Notes: generated by a model from the sequence alone, not told the origin. DNA of 64,000 nt from Thalassotalea crassostreae (GCF_001831495.1 NZ_CP017689.1:1860001-1924000), one strand, 5' to 3'; numbered from the stretch's first letter, positions 45,194 through 56,254 are shown. Numbers and translations: made by a program.

Positions 45194-47038
45194 ATGGCCA
45201 ATTCTTCTGTAAAAATGAATCCACAAATTCTAGAGATCACTAATCGAATTATCGAACGTAGCAAAAAGACACGTGGTGAGTATCTAGCAAAAATTGAACA
45301 AGCAAAATCTTCTAAAGTTCACCGCTCTCAATTGAGTTGTGGTAACTTAGCCCATGGATTTGCTGCGTGTTCGAAGCAAGATAAAGCAATTTTAAAACAA
45401 TTGAATCATAGCGATATCGCGATTGTTTCAGCTTACAACGATATGCTTTCAGCTCATCAACCATACGAAACTTATCCAGCGATCATTAAAAAAGCAGTTA
45501 ATGAAACTGGTGGTGTCGCTCAGTTTGCTGGTGGTGTACCGGCAATGTGTGATGGTGTAACTCAAGGCCAACCAGGCATGGATTTGAGCTTAATGAGTCG
45601 TGACGTTATTGCAATGTCATCAGCAGTTGCGCTATCTCACAATATGTTTGATGGTACCTTGATGCTTGGTATTTGTGACAAGATTGTTCCTGGTCTATTA
45701 CTTGCGGCGATGACGTTTGGTCATTTACCAACAGTATTTGTACCAGCAGGCCCAATGCCTTCAGGTATTCCAAATAAAGAAAAAGCGCGTGTTAGACAGC
45801 AATACGCAAAAGGCGAAGTTGGCGAAGATACGTTATTAGAAGCTGAATCAGCGTCTTATCACAGTCCAGGTACCTGTACTTTCTTCGGAACAGCCAACTC
45901 GAATCAACTTGTTGTAGAAATCATGGGTCTTCATCTACCAGGTGCTTCGTTTGTTGCGCCAAATACTGAATTACGTGAAGAATTAACCAAAGCTGCAGCA
46001 ACTCAAGTTACTCGTTTAACACAGCAAAATGGCAACTATACGCCAGTTGGTAAAATGATCGATGAAAAATCTATCGTTAACGCCATCGTTGCGTTATTAG
46101 CAACGGGTGGTTCGACCAACTTAACAATGCACATTATTGCATTTGCTCGTGCAGCCGGCATTATCATCAATTGGGATGACTTTGGTGATTTATCAAATGC
46201 TACGCCATTAATGACTCGTATTTATCCAAACGGTTTCGCTGATATTAACCAGTTCCAAGAAGCTGGTGGTATGGCACTGTTATTTAAAGAGTTAATCGGC
46301 ATGGGCTTATTGCATCAAGATGTAGAAACAATTTGTGGTCCTGGTTTAGACAAGTACACCCAAGTACCAACTATGGTAGATGGTAAACTTGTATGGGTTG
46401 ATGGCACTGACGTATCAGGCGACTTAGAAGTTATTGCTCATCCAGATCAACCATTTAAGAAAGATGGTGGCCTTAAAGTTCTTAAAGGTAATTTAGGTCG
46501 TTCGGTATTAAAAACCAGTTCATTAAGACCTGGCCAAGAAGTTATAAAAGCACCAGCAGTAGTTTTTGAAGACCAACATGATTTGGATATTGCATTTAAA
46601 GCAGGTGAGTTAGATAAAGATTTCGTTGCGGTTGTGCGTTTTCAAGGCCCTAAAGGTCGCGGTATGCCAGAATTGCACAAATTAACGCCGCCATTAGGTG
46701 TGTTACAAGATAAAGGCTTCAACGTCGCTTTAGTGACTGATGGCCGTATGTCTGGCGCGTCAGGTAAAGTTCCGGCTGCAATTCACTTAGTACCTGAAGC
46801 TATCGATAATGGTTTGATCGGTAAAGTTCAAACTGGTGACATGATCATCGTTGATGGTATCACTGGTGAATTAACTCTTGATGTTCCTGAAAGTGAACTC
46901 GCGGCAAGACCACAAGCGCAATTTACAGCTCAAAACGAACACGTCGGCATGGGCCGTGAAATGTTTGGTTTTATGAGAAATAATTTAAGTGGTGCTGAAT
47001 TAGGTGCATGTTCACTATTTGTTGAGGACAACACCTAA
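45194..47038 (+). CDS. edd: Phosphogluconate dehydratase
   Basis: 614 residues (E. coli 603). IlvD/Edd family with [11 protein letters not shown] and the [4Fe-4S] cysteine motifs around [11 protein letters not shown] and [22 protein letters not shown] ending ([16 protein letters not shown]). Converts 6-phosphogluconate to 2-keto-3-deoxy-6-phosphogluconate, the inducer expected for HexR. The stop overlaps the glk start (TAATG). Confidence 0.96.
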   Translation: MANSSVKMNPQILEITNRIIERSKKTRGEYLAKIEQAKSSKVHRSQLSCGNLAHGFAACSKQDKAILKQLNHSDIAIVSAYNDMLSAHQPYETYPAIIKKAVNETGGVAQFAGGVPAMCDGVTQGQPGMDLSLMSRDVIAMSSAVALSHNMFDGTLMLGICDKIVPGLLLAAMTFGHLPTVFVPAGPMPSGIPNKEKARVRQQYAKGEVGEDTLLEAESASYHSPGTCTFFGTANSNQLVVEIMGLHLPGASFVAPNTELREELTKAAATQVTRLTQQNGNYTPVGKMIDEKSIVNAIVALLATGGSTNLTMHIIAFARAAGIIINWDDFGDLSNATPLMTRIYPNGFADINQFQEAGGMALLFKELIGMGLLHQDVETICGPGLDKYTQVPTMVDGKLVWVDGTDVSGDLEVIAHPDQPFKKDGGLKVLKGNLGRSVLKTSSLRPGQEVIKAPAVVFEDQHDLDIAFKAGELDKDFVAVVRFQGPKGRGMPELHKLTPPLGVLQDKGFNVALVTDGRMSGASGKVPAAIHLVPEAIDNGLIGKVQTGDMIIVDGITGELTLDVPESELAARPQAQFTAQNEHVGMGREMFGFMRNNLSGAELGACSLFVEDNT

Positions 47039-48027
47039 TGTCAAAGCCGGTAATAAATATTGTTGCCGACATAGGCGGCACCAACTTGCGCATAGCGAGT
47101 TTGGATAGTGAAGGTAAGTGTCAATACATTCAGACATATCAATGTAAAGAACATCCGAGTTTACGCTCAGTGATCGAAGATTATCTTAAAAAATCTGAAA
47201 TCGATAGTAGCAAGAGCTTAGTTAATGCTTGTTTGGCAATTGCCTGTCCGGTTGACCAAGATTTGATCCATATGACTAATTTGCCTTGGAGTTTTTCTAA
47301 GGCAAAGCTTAAAAATGATCTTGGTTTACATGCGCTACACATGATCAATGATTACACTGCGATGGCGTGGTCAATCAATGAGTTAGATGAGTGGCAAAAA
47401 GTTAAAATCGGTGGCGGTGAACCTGTTCAACATAAGCCTATTGGTATCTGTGGTCCAGGAACAGGACTTGGAGTTGCAAACCTTATTTGGGGCAATGGCC
47501 AATGGATAAGTGTTGATGGTGAAGGAGGGCATACAGACTTTGCTCCAACCAACGATCAAGAAGTGGCTATTTTGTCTTATCTAAGAGAAAAATATTCTCG
47601 AGTATCCTATGAGCAAGTTTTATCTGGTCTAGGTATCGAGCAAATTTATCAAGCATTATGTCATGTCAGTGATGTTGAAACTAACAATTATAGTGCGGCG
47701 GATATATCAAAAAGAGCTATCGATAAAAGCTGCGATATTTGCTTAGAAGCAATGCTGCAGTTTTGTAAAACATTAGGTAGTTTTGCCGGTAATATGGCGC
47801 TGCATACATCAGCTTTCGGTGGAATTTACATTGCTGGTGGTATCGTACCAAGATTTTTAGAATTTTTTGAAGAAAGCGGATTTCGTAGACGCTTTGAAGC
47901 AAAAGGACGCTTTACACACTTTAATGCCAAAATTCCTACGTATGTGATCACAGAATCACAACCAGGACTATTAGGAGCAAGTGCGTATCTAACACAACAA
48001 AATATTAATGAGGGTTTATGTCGTTAA
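47038..48027 (+). CDS. glk: Glucokinase
   Basis: 329 residues. ROK-independent E. coli-type Glk: ADIGGTNLRIA near the N-terminus, CLAIACPVD, CGPGTGLGVANLIW and GGEGGHTDFAP (here GEGGHTDFAP). Phosphorylates glucose with ATP to feed Zwf. It overlaps edd by one base and eda by ten, which supports translational coupling within the operon. Confidence 0.95.
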   Translation: MSKPVINIVADIGGTNLRIASLDSEGKCQYIQTYQCKEHPSLRSVIEDYLKKSEIDSSKSLVNACLAIACPVDQDLIHMTNLPWSFSKAKLKNDLGLHALHMINDYTAMAWSINELDEWQKVKIGGGEPVQHKPIGICGPGTGLGVANLIWGNGQWISVDGEGGHTDFAPTNDQEVAILSYLREKYSRVSYEQVLSGLGIEQIYQALCHVSDVETNNYSAADISKRAIDKSCDICLEAMLQFCKTLGSFAGNMALHTSAFGGIYIAGGIVPRFLEFFEESGFRRRFEAKGRFTHFNAKIPTYVITESQPGLLGASAYLTQQNINEGLCR

Positions 48028-48671
48028 CAAATCAATGGAAAACACAACCTGGTGAAGTTTTCGCTATGGGTCCTGTTGTTCCTGTACTAGTAATAGAAAA
48101 TGTAGAAGATGCTGTACCAATTGCCAAAGCATTAATGGCAGGTGGTATTAAGGTATTAGAAGTTACGCTTAGAACGGAAAACGCACTTGATGTAATTCGA
48201 GAAATTGCAAATAACGTACCAGAAGCAATGATTGGTGCAGGTACCATTACTAATGCTGAAACGTTACATCAAGCAATTGATGCAGGTGCCAAGTTTGCGA
48301 TCAGTCCAGGTTTAACACCAGAGCTATTAGCTGCATCTGTTAGAACTAAGATCCCTTTGATCCCAGGAATAGCGTCTATTTCTGAATTAATGACTGGTAT
48401 TGATGCAGGATTTGATCATTTTAAGTTTTTCCCTGCGGAAGCTATTGGCGGCGCTAAAGCGATTAAATCAATTGCCGGACCATTCCCAAACATTAAGTTT
48501 TGCCCAACTGGTGGTATCAACTTAGATAATATGGGTAACTACTTAAGCTTAAATAGTATTGTATGTATTGGCGGCTCTTGGATAGTGCCAGATGACGCGA
48601 TCAAGTCTAAAGACTGGTCTCGTATCACTGAACTAACTAAAGAAGCTGTAGCGCAAGCTAGCAAGTACTAA
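48018..48671 (+). CDS. eda: KDPG/KHG aldolase
   Basis: 217 residues. Class I aldolase: VLEVTLRTENALD (glutamate and arginine of the site) and the Schiff-base lysine in HFKFFPAEAIGG. Cleaves 2-keto-3-deoxy-6-phosphogluconate to pyruvate and glyceraldehyde 3-phosphate. An AGGG box sits three bases before the ATG, inside the end of glk. Last gene of the operon, followed by a strong terminator. Confidence 0.96.
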   Translation: MSLTNQWKTQPGEVFAMGPVVPVLVIENVEDAVPIAKALMAGGIKVLEVTLRTENALDVIREIANNVPEAMIGAGTITNAETLHQAIDAGAKFAISPGLTPELLAASVRTKIPLIPGIASISELMTGIDAGFDHFKFFPAEAIGGAKAIKSIAGPFPNIKFCPTGGINLDNMGNYLSLNSIVCIGGSWIVPDDAIKSKDWSRITELTKEAVAQASKY

Positions 48672-48697
48672 AGCTATATAGATTTATACAAGTAAGC

Positions 48698-48733
48698 AAA
48701 AAGCAGAATTAAGATTTCTTAATTCTGCTTTTT
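48698..48733 (+). terminator. Terminator of the zwf-eda operon
   Basis: A 16-bp stem, AAAAAGCAGAATTAAG (48698-48713) and its exact complement (48718-48733), with loop ATTT and a T-run. Confidence 0.93.
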
Positions 48734-48940
48734 TTATGTCTGCGATGTCGACTTCCCCCAAAAACTTAACCGAAATGAAGGAGCTCATTAAACCTGATGA
48801 GGATAGAAAAACTCGATTTCCTGAGCTTGGTTCAGGATCTTTTTGGTATTGCTGTGACCGGCTGAAAAGCGCCAATCAGAGACAGTTAATAAAGCGGTTA
48901 AAACGCGCCAAAGCAGCTCGCACATTATCAGAAAAATTAT

Positions 48941-48974
48941 ACCGTCATTACGGCGCAGGCCGTAACCCCCTTCA
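48941..48974 (+). repeat. REP-like hairpin, left copy
   Basis: ACCGTCATTACGGC-GCAG-GCCGTAACC: an internal perfect stem TTACGGC/GCCGTAA. It matches the reverse complement of the copy at 49022-49055 along 34 bases, with paired changes in the stem. Confidence 0.75.
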
Positions 48975-49021
48975 GATTCGAAGTGGCTTTATAATATACG
49001 CTTTTAACGGCACGCTATTAC

Positions 49022-49055
49022 TGGAGGAGGTTGCGTTCTGCAACGCAATGACGGT
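49022..49055 (-). repeat. REP-like hairpin, right copy (inverted)
   Basis: Internal stem TTGCGTT/AACGCAA around CTGC. Read on the minus strand it begins ACCGTCATTGCG like the left copy and ends in ACCTCCTCCA. The stem pairs differ from the left copy but stay complementary. Confidence 0.75.
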
Positions 49056-49193
49056 GCGCACTTTCTAATTATGTGCGTACATCTTTGATGCTCTTTATCG
49101 GATATTATTTAGGTCGCCTAATCGCTCAAACCAGAACTAGAACAATCTAATGTTGCTCTTAATTCTGATGATATTTACATTTATTAAAGACAT

Positions 49194-49223
49194 AAAAAAG
49201 CCCTGGGGAGAACAGGGCTTTGT
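49194..49223 (-). terminator. Terminator of gap
   Basis: AAAGCCCTG (49197-49205) and CAGGGCTTT (49213-49221) with a seven-base loop, followed on the minus strand by a T-run; 26 bases after the gap stop codon. Confidence 0.88.
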
Positions 49224-49248
49224 TTGTTAGTTTAAAATGACAGGCTTT

Positions 49249-50298
<1,050 letters not shown>

Positions 50299-50317
50299 TT
50301 AGTTGGAATTCAATATA

Positions 50318-50332
50318 TGTAATAAAATTACA
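50318..50332. promoter_or_regulatory. HexR operator upstream of gap
   Basis: TGTAATAAAATTACA, identical to the site between hexR and zwf. On the minus strand it lies just downstream of a possible promoter (TTTACA at 50365-50370, TATTAA at 50343-50348, 16-base spacer). Confidence 0.88.
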
Positions 50333-50370
50333 CGAATTTCAGTTAATATCAAGTTAAAATCGCCTGTAAA

Positions 50371-50385
50371 TGTAATTTAATTAGA
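50371..50385. promoter_or_regulatory. Second, weaker HexR-like site
   Basis: TGTAATTTAATTAGA differs from a perfect palindrome at one position. It lies next to the possible gap -35 box and about 135 bases before gnd. Confidence 0.45.
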
Positions 50386-50518
50386 TAAAAAAGGGAATTT
50401 TGTTACTTAAGTTACATATTGATACTGTTTATGGCACAATAGCGCCAATTAAAACCTTAATTTAAAACATGTTTAAATAAACAATTAAAATTAGCATGTT
50501 TAAGCAACGGAATAGAAA

Positions 50519-52045
50519 ATGTCTAAAAATATGAATGATTGCGATGTTGGCTTTATTGGTCTTGGTGTAATGGGCAAGAACTTAGTTCTCAATTTGGCTG
50601 ATAATGGCTATCGTATAGCAGCTTTTGATCTTGACGATGAAAAAGTAAATGCAGCAATAGCGCAAGACGCTGCAGAAACCAATAATGCAGAACCTCGAAT
50701 TGTTGGTTGTTCTTCTTACACTGAATTATTAGCAAAACTAAAAGCGCCTCATTTAATCGTTCTTTCAGTACCAGCAGGCGAAGTGGTTGACAATGTGTGT
50801 CAAAACTTAATCGGTGCTGGTATTCAAGCAGATGATATAGTTATTGATACAGGTAATAGTTTATGGACTGATACTGTAGAAAGAGAGAAAACCTACAAAG
50901 ATAACTTTATCTTCTTTTCTTCAGCAGTATCAGGCGGCGAAGTAGGTGCTAGATTTGGTCCTGCTTTGATGCCAAGTGGCTCTCCTTACGCTTGGACAAG
51001 AGTTAAGCCAATCTGGAGTGCAATTGCTGCAAAGGTTGATAACGAAACTGGAAAGCCATTAGAGCGCACAGAACCTGGACAAATAATTGAGCAAGGAGAA
51101 CCTTGTGCCGATTATATTGGCCCAGCAGGTGCCGGTCACTATGTGAAAATGGTTCATAACGGCATTGAATATGCCGATATGCAAATGATCTGTGAGTCGT
51201 ATCATGTACTTCGTGAAGGCTTAGGTTTGGATTGCGATGAAATAGCAGATATCTTTGAACAGTGGAATAAAGGTGTGCTCGATAGCTACCTAATGGAAAT
51301 CTCTGTTGAAGTATTGCGTTATAAAGACGTTGAAACTAAACAACACCTAGTTGATATAGTGTTAGATAAAGCTGGACAAAAGGGCACAGGACTGTGGACT
51401 GCGGTAAGTTCGTTGGAAGTTGGCTGTCCGGCACCAACAATTTCTCAAGCAGTTTACGCTCGTTCAATTTCATCGTTTAAGTCATTACGTAAAGTAACGT
51501 CGTCTGTGTTGTCTAACCCTGAAGCTGAACAAATGAGTGAAGAAGAAAAACAACAAGCTATCGAACAGCTTCATGATGCACTTTATTGTTCTAAGATTTG
51601 TGCTTATGCGCAAGGCTTCCAACTAATGAAACTCGCCTCAGCAGAACATAACTGGCAACTAAATTTTGCATCAATTGCGAAAATATGGCGCGCAGGTTGT
51701 ATTATTCGTGCAATATTTTTGCAATCAATTACTGATGCATTCGAACGTGAAGCAGACTTAGACAGTTTATTAGTCGATGATTTCTTTGCTGAACAACTGA
51801 GTAAATACCAACAAAACTGGCGCCAAGCAATTGCGAAGGCGACATTAATGGGGATCCCTATTGGCGCACTATCTGCTTCTTTAAGCTATTATGATTCTAT
51901 GCGCTGTGAAGTTCTTCCTGCGAACCTACTACAAGGACAGCGTGATTACTTTGGTGCACATACGTTTTCTCGTATTGATAAACCAGAGTGCGAAAAGTAC
52001 CATGTAGAGTGGTCATCTGAAAATCCTAAAATAATTAGGGTTTAA
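50519..52045 (+). CDS. gnd: 6-phosphogluconate dehydrogenase
   Basis: 508 residues, longer than the 468 of E. coli but usual for Shewanella-type enzymes. N-terminal GFIGLGVMGKNLVLNLADNG, then FFSSAVSGGEVGARFGPALMPSG and the active-site KMVHNGIEYADMQ. Converts 6-phosphogluconate to ribulose 5-phosphate, competing with Edd. An ACGGAATAG stretch is the likely ribosome site. Divergent from gap. The msrB gene follows after 33 bases. Confidence 0.95.
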   Translation: MSKNMNDCDVGFIGLGVMGKNLVLNLADNGYRIAAFDLDDEKVNAAIAQDAAETNNAEPRIVGCSSYTELLAKLKAPHLIVLSVPAGEVVDNVCQNLIGAGIQADDIVIDTGNSLWTDTVEREKTYKDNFIFFSSAVSGGEVGARFGPALMPSGSPYAWTRVKPIWSAIAAKVDNETGKPLERTEPGQIIEQGEPCADYIGPAGAGHYVKMVHNGIEYADMQMICESYHVLREGLGLDCDEIADIFEQWNKGVLDSYLMEISVEVLRYKDVETKQHLVDIVLDKAGQKGTGLWTAVSSLEVGCPAPTISQAVYARSISSFKSLRKVTSSVLSNPEAEQMSEEEKQQAIEQLHDALYCSKICAYAQGFQLMKLASAEHNWQLNFASIAKIWRAGCIIRAIFLQSITDAFEREADLDSLLVDDFFAEQLSKYQQNWRQAIAKATLMGIPIGALSASLSYYDSMRCEVLPANLLQGQRDYFGAHTFSRIDKPECEKYHVEWSSENPKIIRV

Positions 52046-52078
52046 ATATAAACGAACAGTAGAGACTTGAGGCAAACA

Positions 52079-52462
52079 ATGAGCGAAAACGACAAGTATT
52101 ATAAAGATAAACTGTCCGACGACGCTTATAGAGTTTGTCGTCTTGGTGCTACTGAACATCCGTTTAGCGGAAAATATTGTGATCATTTCGAACAAGGGGT
52201 TTATCATTGCGCGTGCTGTGATAAACCTTTGTTTCGAAGTGAACATAAGTTTCAATCCGGCTGTGGCTGGCCAAGCTTTTTTCAAAGCATCGATAAATCA
52301 ATCAACTATCTACCCGATCATTCCCACCATATGGTCCGCACTGAGATAAAATGCAGTGATTGCGACTCTCATCTAGGTCATGTATTTGACGATGGTCCAG
52401 AGCCAACATTCAAGCGATATTGTGTAAATTCAGTCAGTCTAGACTTTAGTAGTCTTGATTAA
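52079..52462 (+). CDS. msrB: Methionine-R-sulfoxide reductase MsrB
   Basis: 127 residues from the chosen start. Zinc cysteines C44/C47 and C92/C95; recycling cysteine in SGCGWPSF (C62); catalytic C115 in RYCVNSVSLDF. Reduces methionine-R-sulfoxide. TTG at 52067 is an in-frame alternative, but GAGG is six bases before the ATG at 52079. It lies between gnd and the long GAPDH gene. Confidence 0.95.
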   Translation: MSENDKYYKDKLSDDAYRVCRLGATEHPFSGKYCDHFEQGVYHCACCDKPLFRSEHKFQSGCGWPSFFQSIDKSINYLPDHSHHMVRTEIKCSDCDSHLGHVFDDGPEPTFKRYCVNSVSLDFSSLD

Positions 52463-52645
52463 CAAAACTTAACGCTGTAAATTTTTCTTTTCAATTAGTT
52501 GAAAATGCTTTAATTAATTTTTAAATTCGTTTTGTAAGCGCTAGAGAAATGTTTCAAAAACGATTACAATAGCCGCGAATTTTGGGACAGCAGGGGGTTT
52601 TTGCCTTGCGTCTGTATTAATAACTTACTGGATAAGGTTTACGAA

Positions 52646-54091
52646 ATGACTTCTCGAAATGAGGAACTATATCAAAAAAGCTGGCAAGAACGTCAAGATT
52701 TTGCTGAAAGAATGCAACCAATCATTGGTCAACTATACCGTAATTTCGGTGTGGAAGTAGCAGTGTACGGTCGTCCTTTAGTAAATGCTTCTGCTATCGA
52801 TATTATTAAAGCGCACAAATCAGTTGGTATTCATGAAGAATCTAAACTGCGTTTACGTGAGAGTTTCCCATTCCTAGAAGCATTAAGCAAAATGGACTTA
52901 CATGCGGCTAATATTGATATTGGTAAATTAGCTTACCGTTACTTATTTTTGGGTGAAGCAAACGATTTAAGTGTTGAGCAATTTTTAGAAAAAGAATTAG
53001 CACCACTTAAACAACAAGACGTTGCTGAACCACAAGATGTCGTATTATACGGTTTCGGTCGTATCGGTCGTATATTGGCGCGTCTATTAATTGAACGTAC
53101 GGGCCCTATGGCTAACTTACGTTTACGCGCAATCGTTATTCGTCCTGGTAAAGATGGTGATTTAGAAAAACGTGCTTCATTATTACGTCGTGACTCAATT
53201 CATGGCGCATTCAACGGTAGCATTACTGTTGATGAAGAAGAAAATGCAATTAAAGCAAACGGCGCATTCATCAAAGTCATCTATGCAAAATCTCCAAGTG
53301 ATATTGATTACACTGAATACGGAATTAACAATGCATTAGTTGTTGATAACACAGGTATCTGGTCAGATGAAGATGGTTTAGGTCAGCATCTAAAATCAAA
53401 AGGTGTTGCTAAGGTATTGCTTACAGCACCAGCTAAAGGCGATATCAAAAACGTTGTTTACGGTGTAAACCATAATGATATCTTAGCGGAAGATAAAATT
53501 ATCTCTGCAGCAAGTTGTACAACGAACGCTATTACACCAGTATTGAAGGCGATCAACGACAAGTACGGTATCAAGAATGGTCACGTTGAAACTGTTCACT
53601 CATACACCAATGACCAAAACTTGATTGATAACTACCACAAATCACCACGTCGTGGTCGAAGTGGTCCACTTAACATGGTAATTACATCAACAGGTGCTGC
53701 TAAAGCGGTTTCTAAAGCATTACCAGAGTTAAAAGGTTTACTAACTGGTAACGCAATTCGAGTTCCTACGCCAAACGTTTCAATGGCGATCATGAACTTA
53801 AACTTAAAGACTACGACTGATCGTGATGCATTAAACGATTACCTACGTGGCGTATCATTAGAATCAAACTTACGTGAGCAAGTTGATTACACAGCGTCTA
53901 CAGAAATCGTATCTACCGACTTAGTTGGTTCACGTTTTGCTGGTGTTGTTGATTCACAAGCAACGATCGTTGATGAAGACCGAGCTGTACTATATGTATG
54001 GTACGATAATGAGTTTGGTTACAGCTGTCAGGTAGTAAAAGTTATGCATAAGATGGCTGGTGTTGACGTATTAAGCTTACCAAAAGCATAA
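52646..54091 (+). CDS. Long-form glyceraldehyde-3-phosphate dehydrogenase
   Basis: 481 residues from the chosen start. About 125 N-terminal residues precede the GAPDH fold; the NAD-binding motif LYGFGRIGRILARLL begins near residue 135. Catalytic cysteine in SAASCTTNAITPVL. Such 480-residue GAPDHs are common in marine gammaproteobacteria and Vibrio; the direction and cofactor preference are not evident. ATG 52646 follows AAGG by eight bases and starts the conserved TSRNEELYQKSWQERQ; an upstream in-frame start at 52601 adds non-conserved residues. No HexR box is seen near it. Confidence 0.92.
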   Translation: MTSRNEELYQKSWQERQDFAERMQPIIGQLYRNFGVEVAVYGRPLVNASAIDIIKAHKSVGIHEESKLRLRESFPFLEALSKMDLHAANIDIGKLAYRYLFLGEANDLSVEQFLEKELAPLKQQDVAEPQDVVLYGFGRIGRILARLLIERTGPMANLRLRAIVIRPGKDGDLEKRASLLRRDSIHGAFNGSITVDEEENAIKANGAFIKVIYAKSPSDIDYTEYGINNALVVDNTGIWSDEDGLGQHLKSKGVAKVLLTAPAKGDIKNVVYGVNHNDILAEDKIISAASCTTNAITPVLKAINDKYGIKNGHVETVHSYTNDQNLIDNYHKSPRRGRSGPLNMVITSTGAAKAVSKALPELKGLLTGNAIRVPTPNVSMAIMNLNLKTTTDRDALNDYLRGVSLESNLREQVDYTASTEIVSTDLVGSRFAGVVDSQATIVDEDRAVLYVWYDNEFGYSCQVVKVMHKMAGVDVLSLPKA

Positions 54092-54140
54092 TCTGTTAAC
54101 GCGCTATTTTACCAAGATAGCTGTATTATAAATTTGATTA

Positions 54141-54170
54141 GGCCAGTACCGATAGGGTGCTGGCTTTTTG
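54141..54170 (+). terminator. Terminator of the long GAPDH gene
   Basis: GCCAGTACC (54142-54150) pairs with GGTGCTGGC with one G-U, followed by TTTTTGTTTTT; 50 bases after the stop codon. Confidence 0.85.
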
Positions 54171-54281
54171 TTTTTAGACTGTCCTAAACTAGCCTTATCT
54201 ATAAATAATTGAAATAAAGATTAATGACTGAAGGTCTAGTAAGGTAATCAACAAGTAACGTCTATAAATTAAGGACAACCT

Positions 54282-54764
54282 TTGAAGAGCGTAGTTTTAC
54301 AGGTATTAATCGTAATATTAGTTTTTAATATAGTGTCAATGTTTAGAGAGTCATCAATGTTGTCTAGTTGGACACAAGAATCTGCACCAAATTTCGTCCT
54401 TAATAACCTAGAGCAAAAACCAATCAGTCTACTAGCGTCTGATAAGAAGAAAATTTTTTACTTTTTCGCGCCATGGTGCAGTATTTGTCGAGTAAGTATC
54501 ACTAACTTAGAATCTTTATACCAACGAAATAATAATGTTGAGATTGTCGCAATAGCGTTAGATTTTGTAGACCAACAAGAAGTTGAAAAGTTTGCCGAAG
54601 ATTTGTCGTTATCATTTCCGATAGTGTTGGGTAATGAATCGGTTAAATCTGCTTATCAAGTGTCGGCATACCCAAGTTATTATGTGATTGATAAAGATAA
54701 TACCATTGAACACCGTTCAATGGGCTATTCAACTGAGCTAGGTTTACTCATTCGATCGCTATAA
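54282..54764 (+). CDS. Membrane-anchored thioredoxin-like (TlpA/redoxin) protein
   Basis: 160 residues. One N-terminal membrane anchor (about 3-20), then a TlpA-like fold with active site C66-SI-C69 (FFAPWCSICR) and the cis-proline region VSAYPSYYVID. Probably a periplasmic thiol-disulfide protein facing outward. The start is TTG at 54282 with AAGGA six to ten bases upstream. Single gene, about 230 bases before the next. Confidence 0.88.
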   Translation: MKSVVLQVLIVILVFNIVSMFRESSMLSSWTQESAPNFVLNNLEQKPISLLASDKKKIFYFFAPWCSICRVSITNLESLYQRNNNVEIVAIALDFVDQQEVEKFAEDLSLSFPIVLGNESVKSAYQVSAYPSYYVIDKDNTIEHRSMGYSTELGLLIRSL

Positions 54765-54995
54765 TATCGTCATAGTAAAAATCTCTATATTTACTGACCT
54801 CTAAAAGTACGGCGATATAGTCTATATATTGCGCATTCACAGGTTTATATTAAAGATTAAAAACCGTTGTGATGATAATAAATCAATTCACCTTTTTATC
54901 TGAGTAAAGCTCTAGTACACTTAGCTCTACAAAAGTACAGTTAACAACATGTACAGCGAAACAAAAGTTAAGATATTAAAACCAACGAGAAATAT

Positions 54996-56123
54996 ATGCA
55001 AATTACTTCAAATTTTGACAGTGGTAACATTCGCGTTATTAAAGCCGAATCAGCTAATGACATTCAATTAGAAATTAAACACGATAACGATTCAGAGTTT
55101 TACCAATGGTTTCACTTTAAATTACACAATACTGAGCATCACGAACATGTGATGACAATTACTAATGCAGGTCAATCTGCGTATGTTGAAGGCTGGACTG
55201 ATTACCAAGCAGTGGCGTCGTATGACAGAGAAACATGGTTTCGAGTGCCAACCTCATTTGATGGTCAAAACCTTACTATTACAGTAACGCCAGAATGTGA
55301 CTCTATGTATTTCGCCTACTTTACGCCATACAGTTATGAACGCCACCAAGACTTAATTCATCACGCTCAACTTGATCTTGATTGTCAATTACAAGTATTA
55401 GGTCAGACATTAGATGGCCGTGATATGAGCTTGTTACGTATCGGTCAACCTGGAGAGGGTAAGCCGAATGTATGGATTACTGCACGTCAACATCCCGGTG
55501 AAACAATGGCAGAATGGTATGTGGAAGGTTTCCTTGACCGTTTGTTAGATGAAGATGATGGTGTTGCTCGAGCATTGTTAAACAAAGCCGTATTTTATGT
55601 TGTACCTAACATGAATCCAGATGGTAGCGTTCGTGGTCATTTAAGAACTAATGCGATTGGTGTTAACCTAAACCGAGAATGGCAAGAGCCATCAATGGAA
55701 AAAAGCCCTGAGGTGTTTTTAGTACGTCAGAAAATGGAACAAGTAGGTGTTGATATGCACTTAGATATTCATGGTGACGAAGCACTACCAGTTAACTTTG
55801 TTGCAGGCTGTGAAGGTATTCCATCCTATGATGCAAAACACAAAGAGCTTGAAGAGAAATTTAAATCAATTTTACTTTCGATTACTCCAGAGTTTCAGGA
55901 TATTCGCGGTTATGACAAAGACGAACCTGGTAAAGCAAACTTAACTGTTGGTTCAAATTGGGTAGGCGAAGCATTTAAATGTTTAGCTTATACAGTTGAA
56001 ATGCCGTTTAAAGATAATGATTTATTGCCAGATCCTCAAGTAGGCTGGTCAGGTGAACGTAGTGCGATCTTTGGGCGCGATACTTTATCAGCTATCTATC
56101 ATTTAGTTGACGATTTACGTTAG
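54996..56123 (+). CDS. M14-family cytosolic-type carboxypeptidase
   Basis: 375 residues. An N-terminal beta domain (about 1-125) like that of cytosolic carboxypeptidases (CCP/AGBL type) precedes the zinc domain: H166 and E169 (RQHPGETM), H259 (LDIHGDE) and catalytic E335 (YTVEMPF). It is predicted to be cytoplasmic, with no signal peptide. Bacterial members remove C-terminal residues, but the natural substrate is not known. ACGAGAAAT is the likely ribosome site. A terminator follows after about 100 bases. Confidence 0.92.
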   Translation: MQITSNFDSGNIRVIKAESANDIQLEIKHDNDSEFYQWFHFKLHNTEHHEHVMTITNAGQSAYVEGWTDYQAVASYDRETWFRVPTSFDGQNLTITVTPECDSMYFAYFTPYSYERHQDLIHHAQLDLDCQLQVLGQTLDGRDMSLLRIGQPGEGKPNVWITARQHPGETMAEWYVEGFLDRLLDEDDGVARALLNKAVFYVVPNMNPDGSVRGHLRTNAIGVNLNREWQEPSMEKSPEVFLVRQKMEQVGVDMHLDIHGDEALPVNFVAGCEGIPSYDAKHKELEEKFKSILLSITPEFQDIRGYDKDEPGKANLTVGSNWVGEAFKCLAYTVEMPFKDNDLLPDPQVGWSGERSAIFGRDTLSAIYHLVDDLR

Positions 56124-56223
56124 AGCCGAGGTATTACAAAAGTTTTATCAAGGTTTAATTAAGTAATCCGTTTACCTTAACGTTTTACCTTAAACGCAAG
56201 GTTTGATATAACTAACTACATAC

Positions 56224-56254
56224 AAGCACATAGATAATTTATTTATGTGCTTTT
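56224..56254 (+). terminator. Probable terminator after M14 gene
   Basis: AAGCACATA (56224-56232) pairs with TATGTGCTT (56244-56252) and is followed by TT. Located about 100 bases after the stop codon. Confidence 0.65.

Larger units (their letters stand above)
48734..49193. other. Intergenic region with palindromic repeats
   Basis: About 460 bases between the eda terminator and the gap terminator. It holds a small hairpin (TCCTGA at 48819-48824 with TCAGGA at 48832-48837) and two REP-like hairpins in inverted orientation. An open frame of 110 codons crosses it (48736-49068), but it runs through the palindromes and has no recognisable domain, so I do not call it a gene. Confidence 0.6.

Noticed and set aside
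48736..49068. Open frame of 110 codons after eda
   Set aside because: It runs through the TCCTGA hairpin and both REP-like palindromes, starts at the edge of the eda terminator, has no ribosome site of note and shows no domain I recognise.
50401..50416. TGTTACTTAAGTTACA as a HexR operator for gnd
   Set aside because: The spacing of the half-sites is 6-4-6 rather than 6-3-6 and one arm has a mismatch, so I list it only as a comment in the gap/gnd finding.
52521..52600. HexR-like half-sites TTGTAA and ATTACAA ahead of the long GAPDH gene
   Set aside because: The halves are more than 25 bases apart and do not form the operator.
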